From the NCBI GenBank assembly GCA_017431005.1, contig JAFRLY010000057.1:89481-153480 (forward strand): a stretch of 64,000 nucleotides of DNA. Direction: 5' to 3'. Source of the DNA: Clostridia bacterium (GTDB taxonomy: Bacteria > Bacillota > Clostridia > Christensenellales > Aristaeellaceae). This document shows positions 7,452-16,409 of the stretch, in pieces (position 1 is the stretch's first letter; each line of letters starts with the position of its first letter). Position numbers and translations under genes: made by a program. Below the pieces are notes generated by a model. That model was not told the origin of the DNA. It was given only the letters and a program-made list of their open reading frames with translations, and did not search any database.

Positions 7452-9113
7452 ATGTTTGAAACCATTCTTCGTGTACCGGATAACGTCATGATTGACGGTC
7501 AGAATGCAGACAGAAATAACATATCATCAGATTGTTTCACCGCAAACGGCGTCACGGTCCGGACGCTTCCGGAGGCCGAAGGGCTGTCCGTGCTCGTTCA
7601 GGCGGACGGGACGCCGGTCAGCCGGATCAGGCTGCGCTGGCGGTTTTCGGAAAAGCTGAGAGGCCAAGTGCTGGGCGATGCCTGGGAGCGGGCCTACGCG
7701 GATCTGGAGTGGAAGAATATCTCTCCCTGGCAGACGCTGCCGTGGTACATCCTGGTCAGCCGGGGCCCCGAAACGGTTGGATACGGCGTCATGACCCGGT
7801 CCGGTGCCATTTGCTCATGGCAGGCTGATCCCGAGGGCATCACACTGAAGCTGGATGTGCGCTGCGGCGGAACCGGCGTGGAGCTGAACGGCCGGACGCT
7901 GCGGGCCGCCGTCATGGTGTCGGAGGTTTATGAAGGCATGAGCGCCTTCGCCGCGGCCTGTGCCTTCTGCCGGCGCATGTGCCTGGATCCGGTGCTTCCG
8001 AAGCAGCCGGTTTACGGTGCCAACAACTGGTATTACGCCTACGGCCGCAGCTCCCGGGAGGATATCCTGGCGGATGCCGGATATCTCGCGAAGCTGACGG
8101 AAGGCGTCACCAACCGGCCCTTCATGGTCATCGATGACGGATGGCAGCAGGGGCGGTACAAAGCGGACGGAAGCTACGAGAACATCTACAACGGCGGTCC
8201 CTGGCTGCCCAACAGCCGGTTTGGGGATATGGGAACGCTGGCCGCGGAGATCCGGGAGCGGAACGTGCTCCCCGGCATCTGGGTGCGCCTGCTGCAGGAT
8301 GACCTGAGCGGCCTGCCGGACGCTTGGAAGCTGCCGGCGGGCGGGCTGGATCCCTCTGTTCCCGGGGTGCTGGAGCTGGTCCGTGAAACCGTCAGCCGCA
8401 TCGGCGGATGGGGTTACCGCCTCCTGAAGCATGATTTCTCCACCTTTGACGTCACGGGAAAATGGGGTGTCGAAATGGGCTGGGAAATGGCGTCCGACGG
8501 ATGGCATTTTGCCGACCGGACCCGGACCACGGCAGAAATCATCACCGGTTTCTACGAAGCTGTTTTTGAGGCAGCCAGGCCCTTCGGCATGCTGATTCTG
8601 GGCTGCAACACCGTCGGCCATCTCGGCGCCGGCCTGATGCACATGAACCGCACCGGGGATGACACCAGCGGGCTGATGTGGGAAAGGACGCTGCGCTTCG
8701 GCGTCAACACGCTGGCCTTCCGGATGCCCCAGCACGGCGCCTTCTACGATACGGATGCGGACTGCATGGGCATCACCGCTGGGATTCCCTGGGAATTCAA
8801 CCGGCAGTGGGGCCGGCTGCTGAGTCTGAGCGGCACCTCGATGTTTGTCTCGGTGAAGCCCGGTTCCCTTCCTGAAAGCCAGGAAGCGGAGCTTGCCAGG
8901 ATGCTTCGGGACAACGCAGTCCGCTGCCCGGCCGCGGAGCCTCTGGACTGGCAGGAAAACGGCCTGCCCCAGGAATGGCTGCTGGACGGCCGGAAGGAAA
9001 GCTTCCACTGGTATGAGCCCGGCGGCCTGCGGGTCGGCTGCGCCAACGGGCCGGTCTGGGAGCAGGTATGGCGGGAGGTTTCCGCCGTGCTGGACAAATA
9101 CAACGCGGAATGA
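7452..9113 (+). CDS. GH36/clan GH-D alpha-galactosidase-like glycoside hydrolase
   Basis: 553-residue cytoplasmic enzyme with no signal peptide. An N-terminal beta-domain leads to a TIM barrel beginning NNWYYAYG, with VIDDGWQ at strand 2. Asp328 in LLKHDFSTFD is the candidate nucleophile and the Asp403-Asp404 pair in RTGDDTSG the candidate acid/base region, both in the positions expected for GH27/GH36 enzymes. It heads the operon (RBS GGAGG) and is followed by its transporter and by a second, unrelated GH27 enzyme. The exact linkage cut is inferred from family and neighbours; another alpha-linked galactoside-type substrate is possible. Confidence 0.75.
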   Translation: MFETILRVPDNVMIDGQNADRNNISSDCFTANGVTVRTLPEAEGLSVLVQADGTPVSRIRLRWRFSEKLRGQVLGDAWERAYADLEWKNISPWQTLPWYILVSRGPETVGYGVMTRSGAICSWQADPEGITLKLDVRCGGTGVELNGRTLRAAVMVSEVYEGMSAFAAACAFCRRMCLDPVLPKQPVYGANNWYYAYGRSSREDILADAGYLAKLTEGVTNRPFMVIDDGWQQGRYKADGSYENIYNGGPWLPNSRFGDMGTLAAEIRERNVLPGIWVRLLQDDLSGLPDAWKLPAGGLDPSVPGVLELVRETVSRIGGWGYRLLKHDFSTFDVTGKWGVEMGWEMASDGWHFADRTRTTAEIITGFYEAVFEAARPFGMLILGCNTVGHLGAGLMHMNRTGDDTSGLMWERTLRFGVNTLAFRMPQHGAFYDTDADCMGITAGIPWEFNRQWGRLLSLSGTSMFVSVKPGSLPESQEAELARMLRDNAVRCPAAEPLDWQENGLPQEWLLDGRKESFHWYEPGGLRVGCANGPVWEQVWREVSAVLDKYNAE

Positions 9114-9157
9114 TTTGCCGTCTGCGGCATTTCATATAAATTAAGGAGGGAAAATCC

Positions 9158-10762
9158 ATGAAGAAGTTTGTAGCCCTGATGCTGCTGGCAGTGATGCTGG
9201 CAACGAGCATGGCAGCTTTCGCGGAGCCCACGGAGAACACCATGCCCATCGTGACGGACGGCAGCGTGAAGCTGACCGTGTTCATGTCCATGGAAAGCGG
9301 ATCCGAGCAGGCCATGGCGACCTATGACGACCACCCGGCCATCCAGGCCTGGGAGGAAATCACCGGCGTCGACTTTACCTTCATTCATCCGCCGGCAGGC
9401 GACGACGGCACCTATTTCAACACGCTGGTAGCCTCTGGTCAGTGGCCGGACATCTGGATCGGCACAGGCTTCACTGATTATTATCCCGGCGGCGTGCCCC
9501 AGGCCGTGAACGACGGCATCCTGATGAACCCCAACGAACTGGTGGACGCTTATGCCTCCAACTACATGAATGTCCGCAAGAGCTGGGACGAAGCTACCGT
9601 ACGTAACTTCACCACCGACGACGGCCTGTACCGTTTCGGCGCCGCCACCCAGGTTCCGCCCGTGGTGGACAAGCAGCACAGCGGTCTGGTCATCCGCAAG
9701 GACTGGCTGGAAAAATGGGGACTGGAAGTGCCCGTGACCATCGAAGACTTCACCAACGTCCTGCGCGCCTTCAAGGAGCACGGTGTGGAAGTGCCCTTCG
9801 CGGGTATGCGGCTGGACAACTGGATGTGGAGCGGCAGCAACATGCTGAGCGCCGCCTTCGGTGTCATGAACGACTCCTTCCAGCTGAATGAAGACGGCAA
9901 AACGGTAACCTACTCCGTGCTGGAGCCCGGTTACAAGGACTGGCTGAACCTGCTGCGCGGCTGGATGGCGGAAGGCCTGATCGACCGCGACATGGTCAAC
10001 CGCAACGATTCCGACGCCCAGGCCCTGTTCACCAGCGGCCGCGCCGGCGCCACCTTTGCCGGCAACTGGCAGACCCAGCAGATGAATACGCTGGGCCAGG
10101 TGTCCGATCCTGATTTCGACCTGATCGGCCTGACCTCCCTGAAGCCCGCTGACGATCCTGCCTTCATCAACGAATTCGGCGATCCGATCTACAACGGCTC
10201 CAACACCATGTGGTGGACGATTTCCACGACCTGCAAATATCCCGAAGCCGCCATGCGCGCCCTGGACTATCTGTACAGCTACGACGGCATCGAGCTGATG
10301 GTCTTCGGTCCGAAGGAGTGGAAGGGCGAAATCATCCACACCACCGACGAGACCGGCATGCGCGTGTTCAGCGATTTCATCCTGCACAACCCCAACGTTC
10401 CCTACAACACCATCCGCTATCAGTACACGATTCAGAACCTGAGCTCTGAGTACTGCGCTGATATGGAAATGCAGCAGTACAGCGCGCCTGTGAATGCCCA
10501 GTGCTGGGATGCCTGGACGAAGGATCTGAACAACCGCCGCAGGGTGCCGGGCTCCATCACCCTGACCTCCGACGAGTCCATCACCCAGGTGAACGCGATG
10601 AACAACGTCCGCACTTTCATCCGTGAGCACATCAACCTGATTGTCTGCGGTGACGAGGACATTGCGAACTGGGACAACGACGTACAGTATGTCTACTCCT
10701 TCGGGATCAACGATGTTATCGCCGTGCAGCAGGCCGCCTTCGACCGCTACCTGGCCCGGTAA
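9158..10762 (+). CDS. extracellular sugar-binding protein (LplA/family 1 type)
   Basis: 534-residue substrate-binding protein for a carbohydrate ABC importer. The signal peptide ends at an AFA-E signal-peptidase-I site with no lipobox Cys. The mature part opens with LTVFMSMESGSEQAMATYDDHPA and contains WPDIWIG, features of large LplA-like oligosaccharide binders. The RBS is AAGGAGGG. It is followed by an attenuating hairpin and two permeases. By context it binds an alpha-galactoside. No ATPase is encoded here, so the importer probably shares an MsmK/MsiK-type ATPase from elsewhere. Confidence 0.9.
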   Translation: MKKFVALMLLAVMLATSMAAFAEPTENTMPIVTDGSVKLTVFMSMESGSEQAMATYDDHPAIQAWEEITGVDFTFIHPPAGDDGTYFNTLVASGQWPDIWIGTGFTDYYPGGVPQAVNDGILMNPNELVDAYASNYMNVRKSWDEATVRNFTTDDGLYRFGAATQVPPVVDKQHSGLVIRKDWLEKWGLEVPVTIEDFTNVLRAFKEHGVEVPFAGMRLDNWMWSGSNMLSAAFGVMNDSFQLNEDGKTVTYSVLEPGYKDWLNLLRGWMAEGLIDRDMVNRNDSDAQALFTSGRAGATFAGNWQTQQMNTLGQVSDPDFDLIGLTSLKPADDPAFINEFGDPIYNGSNTMWWTISTTCKYPEAAMRALDYLYSYDGIELMVFGPKEWKGEIIHTTDETGMRVFSDFILHNPNVPYNTIRYQYTIQNLSSEYCADMEMQQYSAPVNAQCWDAWTKDLNNRRRVPGSITLTSDESITQVNAMNNVRTFIREHINLIVCGDEDIANWDNDVQYVYSFGINDVIAVQQAAFDRYLAR

Positions 10763-10780
10763 CACGAACAGTTGAAACAG

Positions 10781-10808
10781 GGGCCTGGCGGCAAAGTCAG
10801 GCCCTTTT
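10781..10808 (+). terminator. intra-operon attenuator hairpin
   Basis: GGGCCTG (10781-10787) pairs with CAGGCCC (10798-10804), followed by TTTT. It sits between binding-protein and permease genes and probably sets their expression ratio. Confidence 0.6.
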
Positions 10809-10845
10809 CAACCCGTATGATCCCTTATGAGAAAGGAGTGAGCGC

Positions 10846-11784
10846 ATGAGCGCCCAGGTGAAGTACAGGAAGGAACCCTTCAGGCTCAGGCTCGTCCGGA
10901 ATATCCGGCAGCATCCCTGGTTGTATATCATGATTCTTCCTGCGGTTGCCTATTTCATTATTTTCCACTATCTGCCGATGTATGGCGTCGTGATTTCGTT
11001 CCAGGACTACCATCCGGTACGCGGCATCACCAAAAGCCCCTGGGTCGGTCTCAAGCATTTCAACAATTTTCTGAACGGGCCTTTCTTCTGGCGGCTGCTG
11101 CGGAACACGCTGTCAATCAACATCGGCCTGCTGCTGGTCGGCTTCCCGCTGCCGATCATTTTTGCCCTGATGCTGAATGAATCCCGCTCCGGCCCCTTCA
11201 AGAAGGTGGTGCAGACCATCACCTACATGCCGCACTTCGTTTCCTCCGTGGTCGTCTGCGGTCTGATGGTGATCTTCTGCCGGGGCGACGGCATCCTGAC
11301 CTTCATTCTCTCGAAGTTCGGCATGCCCCAGTCGAACCTGCTGACCTACAAGCAGTATTTCCAGCCGCTCTATATTGCCATGAACGTCTGGCAGGAGCTC
11401 GGTTGGGATTCCATCATCTACTTTGCCGCGCTGGCGGGTGTGGATGCCTCCCTGTATGAAGCCGCCTACGTGGACGGTGCCGGACGCTGGCGTCAGATGT
11501 GGCACATCACCCTGCCCAGCATTCTGCCTACCATCGTGATTCTGCTGGTCATGCGGGTCGGCAATCTGCTGAGCCTCGGCTGGGACCGCATCTTCCTGCT
11601 GTACAACGACATGGTCATGGAAACCGCGGACGTCATTTCCACCTATGTCTACCGTACAGGTATGGTGCAGATGCAGTATTCCTTCGCGTCGGCTGTCGGC
11701 CTGATGAACTCTCTCGTCAATGTGGTTCTGCTGATCGGTGCCAACGCGCTGAGCCGGAAGTTTACCGACAGCAGCCTGTGGTAA
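10846..11784 (+). CDS. carbohydrate ABC transporter permease (LplB type)
   Basis: 312-residue inner-membrane permease with about six helices. The N-terminal WLYIMILPAVAYFIIFHYLPMYG is typical of LplB/YtcQ partners. The coupling loop with the family EAA motif appears as YEAAYVDGAGRWRQMWHITLP in two parts. RBS AAAGGAGTG. It forms the importer with the second permease 12 bp downstream and the binding protein upstream. Confidence 0.92.
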   Translation: MSAQVKYRKEPFRLRLVRNIRQHPWLYIMILPAVAYFIIFHYLPMYGVVISFQDYHPVRGITKSPWVGLKHFNNFLNGPFFWRLLRNTLSINIGLLLVGFPLPIIFALMLNESRSGPFKKVVQTITYMPHFVSSVVVCGLMVIFCRGDGILTFILSKFGMPQSNLLTYKQYFQPLYIAMNVWQELGWDSIIYFAALAGVDASLYEAAYVDGAGRWRQMWHITLPSILPTIVILLVMRVGNLLSLGWDRIFLLYNDMVMETADVISTYVYRTGMVQMQYSFASAVGLMNSLVNVVLLIGANALSRKFTDSSLW

Positions 11785-11796
11785 GGAGGAGCAAAG

Positions 11797-12690
11797 ATGG
11801 ATATCATGAAAAGGCACAAAAGCGTCGGCGACTGGATTGCTGATATCATTATCATCGCGGTCATGGTCGCCCTCTCGCTGATCTGCGTTTATCCGATTCT
11901 GTTCACCCTGTTTGCCTCCTTCAGTGACGCCAAGGCCCTGCTGAACCGGACCGGCCTGCTGTTCGCGCCTCTGCAGCCCTACACGGTGGAAGGATACCGG
12001 CTGGCATTTTCCAACGTCAAGCTGAGCACCAGTATCTGGAACACGGTGATCTATGTGATCGGCGGTACTGCCCTGGGCACCTTCATCACGGGTATGGCAG
12101 CCTTCGTGCTTTCCCGCAAAAGCTTCCTGCTGCGCGGCTTTATCATGAAGATGATCACGGTCACCATGTTCTTCAGCGGCGGTATCATTCCCCTGTTCAT
12201 TATTGTGCGGGGAATCGGCATTTACAATACCCGCTGGGCCTTCCTGCTGCCCTGGATCATCAGCGCCTATAACCTGATCATCATGCGCACGTTCTTTGAG
12301 AGCGTTCCGGCGGCGCTGGAGGAAGCGGCTTATCTGGACGGCGCGACGGACCTGCAGATCTTCTTCCGGATCTATATTCCGCTGTCAAAAGCCATCATCG
12401 CCGTCATTGTCATGTATTACGGCGTAGGCTGGTGGAACAGCTGGTACCAGTCCCTGGTTTTCCAGCCGGACAACAAGCTCTGGCCGCTGCAGATGATTCT
12501 CCGTGAGACGCTGATCAGCAATGACCGCTCCGCGACCATGGACGTTACCAGCATGGCAGAGGAATCCTACACCCGTGAGCTGGTCAAGTACTGCACCGTG
12601 ATTATCGCGACCGTCCCGATTCTTGTCATTTATCCCTTCGTGCAGAAGCACTTCGTCAAAGGCGCCATGATCGGCGCCGTAAAAGGATAA
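11797..12690 (+). CDS. carbohydrate ABC transporter permease (LplC/YtcP type)
   Basis: 297-residue permease with six predicted helices. The EAA loop reads LEEAAYLDGATDLQIFFRIYIPL, and the C-terminus ends in KGAMIGAVKG, the usual ending of YtcP-like proteins. The start follows AAGGAGGAG. It is the second half of the alpha-galactoside importer, followed 12 bp later by the GH27 gene. Confidence 0.92.
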   Translation: MDIMKRHKSVGDWIADIIIIAVMVALSLICVYPILFTLFASFSDAKALLNRTGLLFAPLQPYTVEGYRLAFSNVKLSTSIWNTVIYVIGGTALGTFITGMAAFVLSRKSFLLRGFIMKMITVTMFFSGGIIPLFIIVRGIGIYNTRWAFLLPWIISAYNLIIMRTFFESVPAALEEAAYLDGATDLQIFFRIYIPLSKAIIAVIVMYYGVGWWNSWYQSLVFQPDNKLWPLQMILRETLISNDRSATMDVTSMAEESYTRELVKYCTVIIATVPILVIYPFVQKHFVKGAMIGAVKG

Positions 12691-12702
12691 GGAGGATGCC
12701 AT

Positions 12703-13830
12703 ATGCTGGTCAACCGGCCGCCGATGGGTTGGAACACCTGGAATACCTTCGGACATGATATTTCGGACAGCCTGATCCGTGAAAGCACGGACGCCTTCAT
12801 CAGCCTCGGGCTGAAGGATGCAGGCTACCAATATATTGTCATTGATGATTGCTGGAGCAAAAAAGTCCGGAACCCGGAAACGGACAGGCTGGAGGCGGAG
12901 CCCTCAAAATTCCCTGAAGGGATGAAATCCGTGGCCGATTATGTGCATGGCAAAGGCCTGAAGTTCGGCATGTATTCCTGTGCCGGGCAGCGTACCTGCG
13001 CGGATTATCCCGGATCCTTTGACCATGAGTTCCTCGATGCGGAAACCTTCGCCTCCTGGGGCGTGGATTACCTGAAATACGATTTCTGCTACAAGCCCAA
13101 CAGTATTGACGGGCCGCTGCTTTACCGCCGCATGGGTATGGCGCTCCGGGCCTCCGGCCGCGACATTCTGTTCTCCGCCTGTAACTGGGGCAGCGATGAC
13201 GTCTGGAGCTGGATCCGTTCCGCTGGTGCCCATATGTACCGTTCCACAGGGGATATTTTCGACAATCCGGAATCCTACCGGAGCATCGCCCTGAGCCAGC
13301 TGAGCAAGCTCGGAGCCTCTGCGCCGCAGTGCTTCAACGACGTCGATATGCTGACGGTCGGTATGTACGGCAAGGGGTTGGTCGGCACGACCGGCTGCAA
13401 TGACGCCGATTACCGGAGCCAGTTCGCGCTCTGGTGCATGTTCAGCGCGCCGCTGATGCTGGGCTGTGATATCCGTGCAATGAATAAGCAGACGCTGAAG
13501 CTGGTCACGAACCGCGATCTGATTCGGATCGACCAGGATCAGGAAGCCCGGCCGCCCATCGCCATGTTCCACATCTGGAACGATAAGCTCCTGACGCTGA
13601 TGAAGCATCTGGATGACGGCACCTATGCCCTAGGCTTCTTCAACCTGGGCGAGGAGGACGCCGAGACCTACGCGACCTTCAGCGACTTCGGCCTGCCGGC
13701 CGCGGCCGGATACGATGTGGCTGTCCGCGGTATTCTCCATGAGGAGGAACGCATCTGCAGGGAATATATGCGGGTCGCCGTACCGGCGCACGACTGCCGG
13801 ATGTATCTGGCGGAGCTGAAGAAAAGATGA
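12703..13830 (+). CDS. alpha-galactosidase, GH27
   Basis: 375-residue retaining alpha-galactosidase. Family markers are PPMGWNTWNTFG at the N-terminus, VIDDCW at strand 2, the nucleophile Asp127 in YLKYDFCY and the acid/base Asp184 in STGDIFDN, with a C-terminal beta-domain. No signal peptide is present, so it hydrolyses alpha-galactosides after import by the two permeases encoded just upstream. It is the second alpha-galactosidase-like enzyme in this operon, and probably differs in chain length or linkage preference from the GH36-like one. Confidence 0.92.
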   Translation: MLVNRPPMGWNTWNTFGHDISDSLIRESTDAFISLGLKDAGYQYIVIDDCWSKKVRNPETDRLEAEPSKFPEGMKSVADYVHGKGLKFGMYSCAGQRTCADYPGSFDHEFLDAETFASWGVDYLKYDFCYKPNSIDGPLLYRRMGMALRASGRDILFSACNWGSDDVWSWIRSAGAHMYRSTGDIFDNPESYRSIALSQLSKLGASAPQCFNDVDMLTVGMYGKGLVGTTGCNDADYRSQFALWCMFSAPLMLGCDIRAMNKQTLKLVTNRDLIRIDQDQEARPPIAMFHIWNDKLLTLMKHLDDGTYALGFFNLGEEDAETYATFSDFGLPAAAGYDVAVRGILHEEERICREYMRVAVPAHDCRMYLAELKKR

Positions 13831-14015
13831 ACTGCACGGCATGCGGGAAAGCACTGGGCCGGGATGAAACCGGCCTTTCCAGAAAACTGATCAGCCGGGC
13901 CGCCCGGGATTGCTACTGCCTGGACTGCCTCGGAAAACGCTTTCATGTCTCCAGGGCTCAGCTGCAGGAAATGGCGGAGCATTTCCGCCGGGCCGGATGC
14001 ACACTTTTTACCTGA
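13827..14015 (+). CDS. small Cys-rich zinc-ribbon-like protein
   Basis: 62-residue protein with Cys3-x2-Cys6, Cys29-x-Cys31-x2-Cys34 and Cys58, a pattern that probably binds zinc. Similar short proteins are common in Clostridia, but I know of no function. Its ATG overlaps the GH27 stop as ATGA (13827-13830), so it is the last gene of the operon. The protein is soluble, with no signal peptide. Confidence 0.7.
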   Translation: MNCTACGKALGRDETGLSRKLISRAARDCYCLDCLGKRFHVSRAQLQEMAEHFRRAGCTLFT

Positions 14016-14032
14016 GCATATTTCTTTATAAC

Positions 14033-14076
14033 AAAACGGCGGTTTCGCTGATTGCCTCAGCGAAACCGCCGTTTTT
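14033..14076. terminator. strong bidirectional terminator
   Basis: Perfect 19-bp stem (14033-14051 with 14057-14075) and a 5-nt loop, with T/A runs at its ends. It ends the alpha-galactoside operon and may also stop the converging glycosidase operon. Confidence 0.9.
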
Positions 14077-14125
14077 GTGTCTGAACATACAGGGCGCGGC
14101 AGCCATGCTTCTCCGGGAGCCTTTT

Positions 14126-16390
14126 TTATTCCCTGAAGCACAGGCTGCCTTCGAAATCCGTCTGTTTCCCGCCGGGAGAGATGAACCGCCCGGCCGCGCC
14201 TTCCGGCAGCGTCACGGCATATTCCCATTTCCCGTCGCCGTCCCGCCGGTAGTCAAACCGTACCGGCCCGGCCGGCGTTACCGCCGTGCCCCGCAGGTCC
14301 GGCAGGTCCGTCAGGCAGGGAGCGATCACAACCTTCTCCCATCCGGTGCCCTCCTGCCGGATGCCTGCCACGCCCCGGATCAGCTCCGCCATCGGCTGAG
14401 CGCTCCAGGCGTGGTTTTCACTGCGGGCGTTGACGGGGGTTTCCGGGCAGGTCCTGCAGTCCAGGGCAATCAGGTCGATCCAGGGCTGCAGGGAACGCCT
14501 GCCGTACTCCGGATACAGGCCTGTCCGTTCCAGCGCCCGGAACCATTCGTTGGAGGTGGAGAAGGTCACGGGCAGCACATCTTTTTCCTCCGCGGCGGCG
14601 CGGACACAGCGTTCGTCCCCGATGCCGCAGAGCACCGCCCAGGCCTGGGCGTTCTGGGTAAACTGGGAAAACGCCGGGCCTTCCCGGTACATCTGCCGCT
14701 GTTCATCCCAGCAGAGCATCTGAACGGCGGAACAGACCTTTTCCTTCCGTTTCCGGTATTCCTCCGCCATGCCGGGCCGGCCGCTGTGCCCGTTGATGTT
14801 CGCCGCCTGCTCCAGGGCATACGCATACATCAGGGAAAGAATCGTACTTTCGCCGCTCCCGAGCGCTGCCGGAACGCCGGCCGTTTCGTTCCAGGCCGGC
14901 TGCCAGTCCACGAAGGGCCAGAAGCCCGGATGCCCCATCAGGTTCCGGTCCGTCAGATGCTCCTCAAAGTAATTCAGGATCCTGTCGCAGTCCGCCCGGT
15001 AGGTGCGCAGGACGGAGGCGTCGCCCGTCTGGGCGTAGTATTCCCACACCATGAAGATGTAGTGCAGGGAGAAGGTGGAAATCACCTGCAGGTAGGCGGT
15101 CGGATATTTACTTGGCAGCAGGCCGCAGGGCAGAATGCTGCGGTGAAAGTCCTCCAGGGCTTTCCGGGGCATCTGCGTATCCCGGCTGAGCGTGAAATGG
15201 AACATCACCTGCAGCCGGGTGTCCATGATGTACTGCAGCTGCTCATAATAGGGGCAGTCCATGTAGGTGGAGAGCATGCAGTTCTGCAGCGTTTCAGCGC
15301 ACATCCGCCACAGGTCATGGACCCACGACGCCGAGGAGGAGATTTCACTGTCCTCGGTCAGGGGATACCCCGTGCGCCGGAAGGCAGGCGCGTACAGAAC
15401 CGCGCCCTGCGCGTCAGTGGCCAGGCGGATCCGGACAAAGCGGAAGGTGCGCACGAAGAAGGGCTCATAGCGGATTTCTTGCCCGTTCAGCGTGACCTGA
15501 TCCGCAATGCCGATGATCTCACCGCGCTCCCAGTCGTCCCGGCGGAAGTTTTCGCCCTCCTTCTGGAATTTCTCAAAGTAGGTGATTTCCAGCCCGGCCC
15601 CGTCCCCGCCGCTGACCCGGAACACGGGATGGGTTACCTTGACCTGGCCCGCGTCCAGCACCGCTTCAAAGACGGAATGGGCCGGGATTTCAATCCTGCC
15701 CTTTTGCAGCAGTCCCGTATCCGTCATGATTTCCCGGACAAAAGCTTCCTCCCGCTCGAAAAGCATCGGAATCGGCCGGGGCTGCAGCCTGTACCGCTTG
15801 GTGACGCCCACCCGGCTCTGAAAAGGATCCTCCTCCGCGCTCTCCAGGGAGACAGCCCGCGGCCAGGCGGAACAGTCTCCGGTTTTCCATCCGGCGGGTA
15901 TTTTCCGGAAGTCCGCTTCCTCCTTATAGTCTCCTAAAAACTCAATGATCTTGTCCGTTTTCAGGCAGGTGGTTTCATCCACCCGCACCCGCCAGTCCGC
16001 TGTACCGGTGGAAAGATCCGTATCCTCCGTTTTCGCGGACAGGGCGAAGCGGTGCCGGTGATCCGGTACCATCAGCCGGAACAGGGAGGCATTCTCCCGG
16101 CTCTGGTCGACAGCCTCCGCCGGATCGATGCACAGCACCTGCGCGGCGAAGCGGTTGAGGCCGGGCTGCAGGCAGGCGCTCAGATCAATCTCATCGTAAT
16201 ACCATACGTGCTGATCCCCCATGCAGGGTCCGGAGCAGACGGGCTGTCCGTTGATCCACAGGCGGTACTGGGCAGCGGCGCTGATCCGCGCCGTCAGCCG
16301 GCAGCTTTCCGGCAGCTCTGCATCCAGCCGGAAATAAGCGAATTTTCCCGCGGGCGCGGGATGTTCCGTGCCAATCCATTCACAATGCAT
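14126..16390 (-). CDS. alpha-L-rhamnosidase-like protein (GH78 type)
   Basis: 754-residue cytoplasmic enzyme. N-terminal beta-sandwich domains lead to an (alpha/alpha)6 barrel. The catalytic segment TYMDCPYYEQLQY (Asp378, Glu383) corresponds to the acidic cluster of GH78 rhamnosidases. This variant DCPYYEQLQY differs from the DCPQRDERLGW of the second enzyme at 21195, so the two probably cleave different rhamnosides. It is the last gene of a tight operon, 19 bp after the GH2 gene. Expected substrates are rhamnogalacturonan fragments. Confidence 0.8.
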   Translation of the reverse strand: MHCEWIGTEHPAPAGKFAYFRLDAELPESCRLTARISAAAQYRLWINGQPVCSGPCMGDQHVWYYDEIDLSACLQPGLNRFAAQVLCIDPAEAVDQSRENASLFRLMVPDHRHRFALSAKTEDTDLSTGTADWRVRVDETTCLKTDKIIEFLGDYKEEADFRKIPAGWKTGDCSAWPRAVSLESAEEDPFQSRVGVTKRYRLQPRPIPMLFEREEAFVREIMTDTGLLQKGRIEIPAHSVFEAVLDAGQVKVTHPVFRVSGGDGAGLEITYFEKFQKEGENFRRDDWERGEIIGIADQVTLNGQEIRYEPFFVRTFRFVRIRLATDAQGAVLYAPAFRRTGYPLTEDSEISSSASWVHDLWRMCAETLQNCMLSTYMDCPYYEQLQYIMDTRLQVMFHFTLSRDTQMPRKALEDFHRSILPCGLLPSKYPTAYLQVISTFSLHYIFMVWEYYAQTGDASVLRTYRADCDRILNYFEEHLTDRNLMGHPGFWPFVDWQPAWNETAGVPAALGSGESTILSLMYAYALEQAANINGHSGRPGMAEEYRKRKEKVCSAVQMLCWDEQRQMYREGPAFSQFTQNAQAWAVLCGIGDERCVRAAAEEKDVLPVTFSTSNEWFRALERTGLYPEYGRRSLQPWIDLIALDCRTCPETPVNARSENHAWSAQPMAELIRGVAGIRQEGTGWEKVVIAPCLTDLPDLRGTAVTPAGPVRFDYRRDGDGKWEYAVTLPEGAAGRFISPGGKQTDFEGSLCFRE

Positions 16391-16409
16391 ACAAAACCTC
16401 CTGCTCTGC

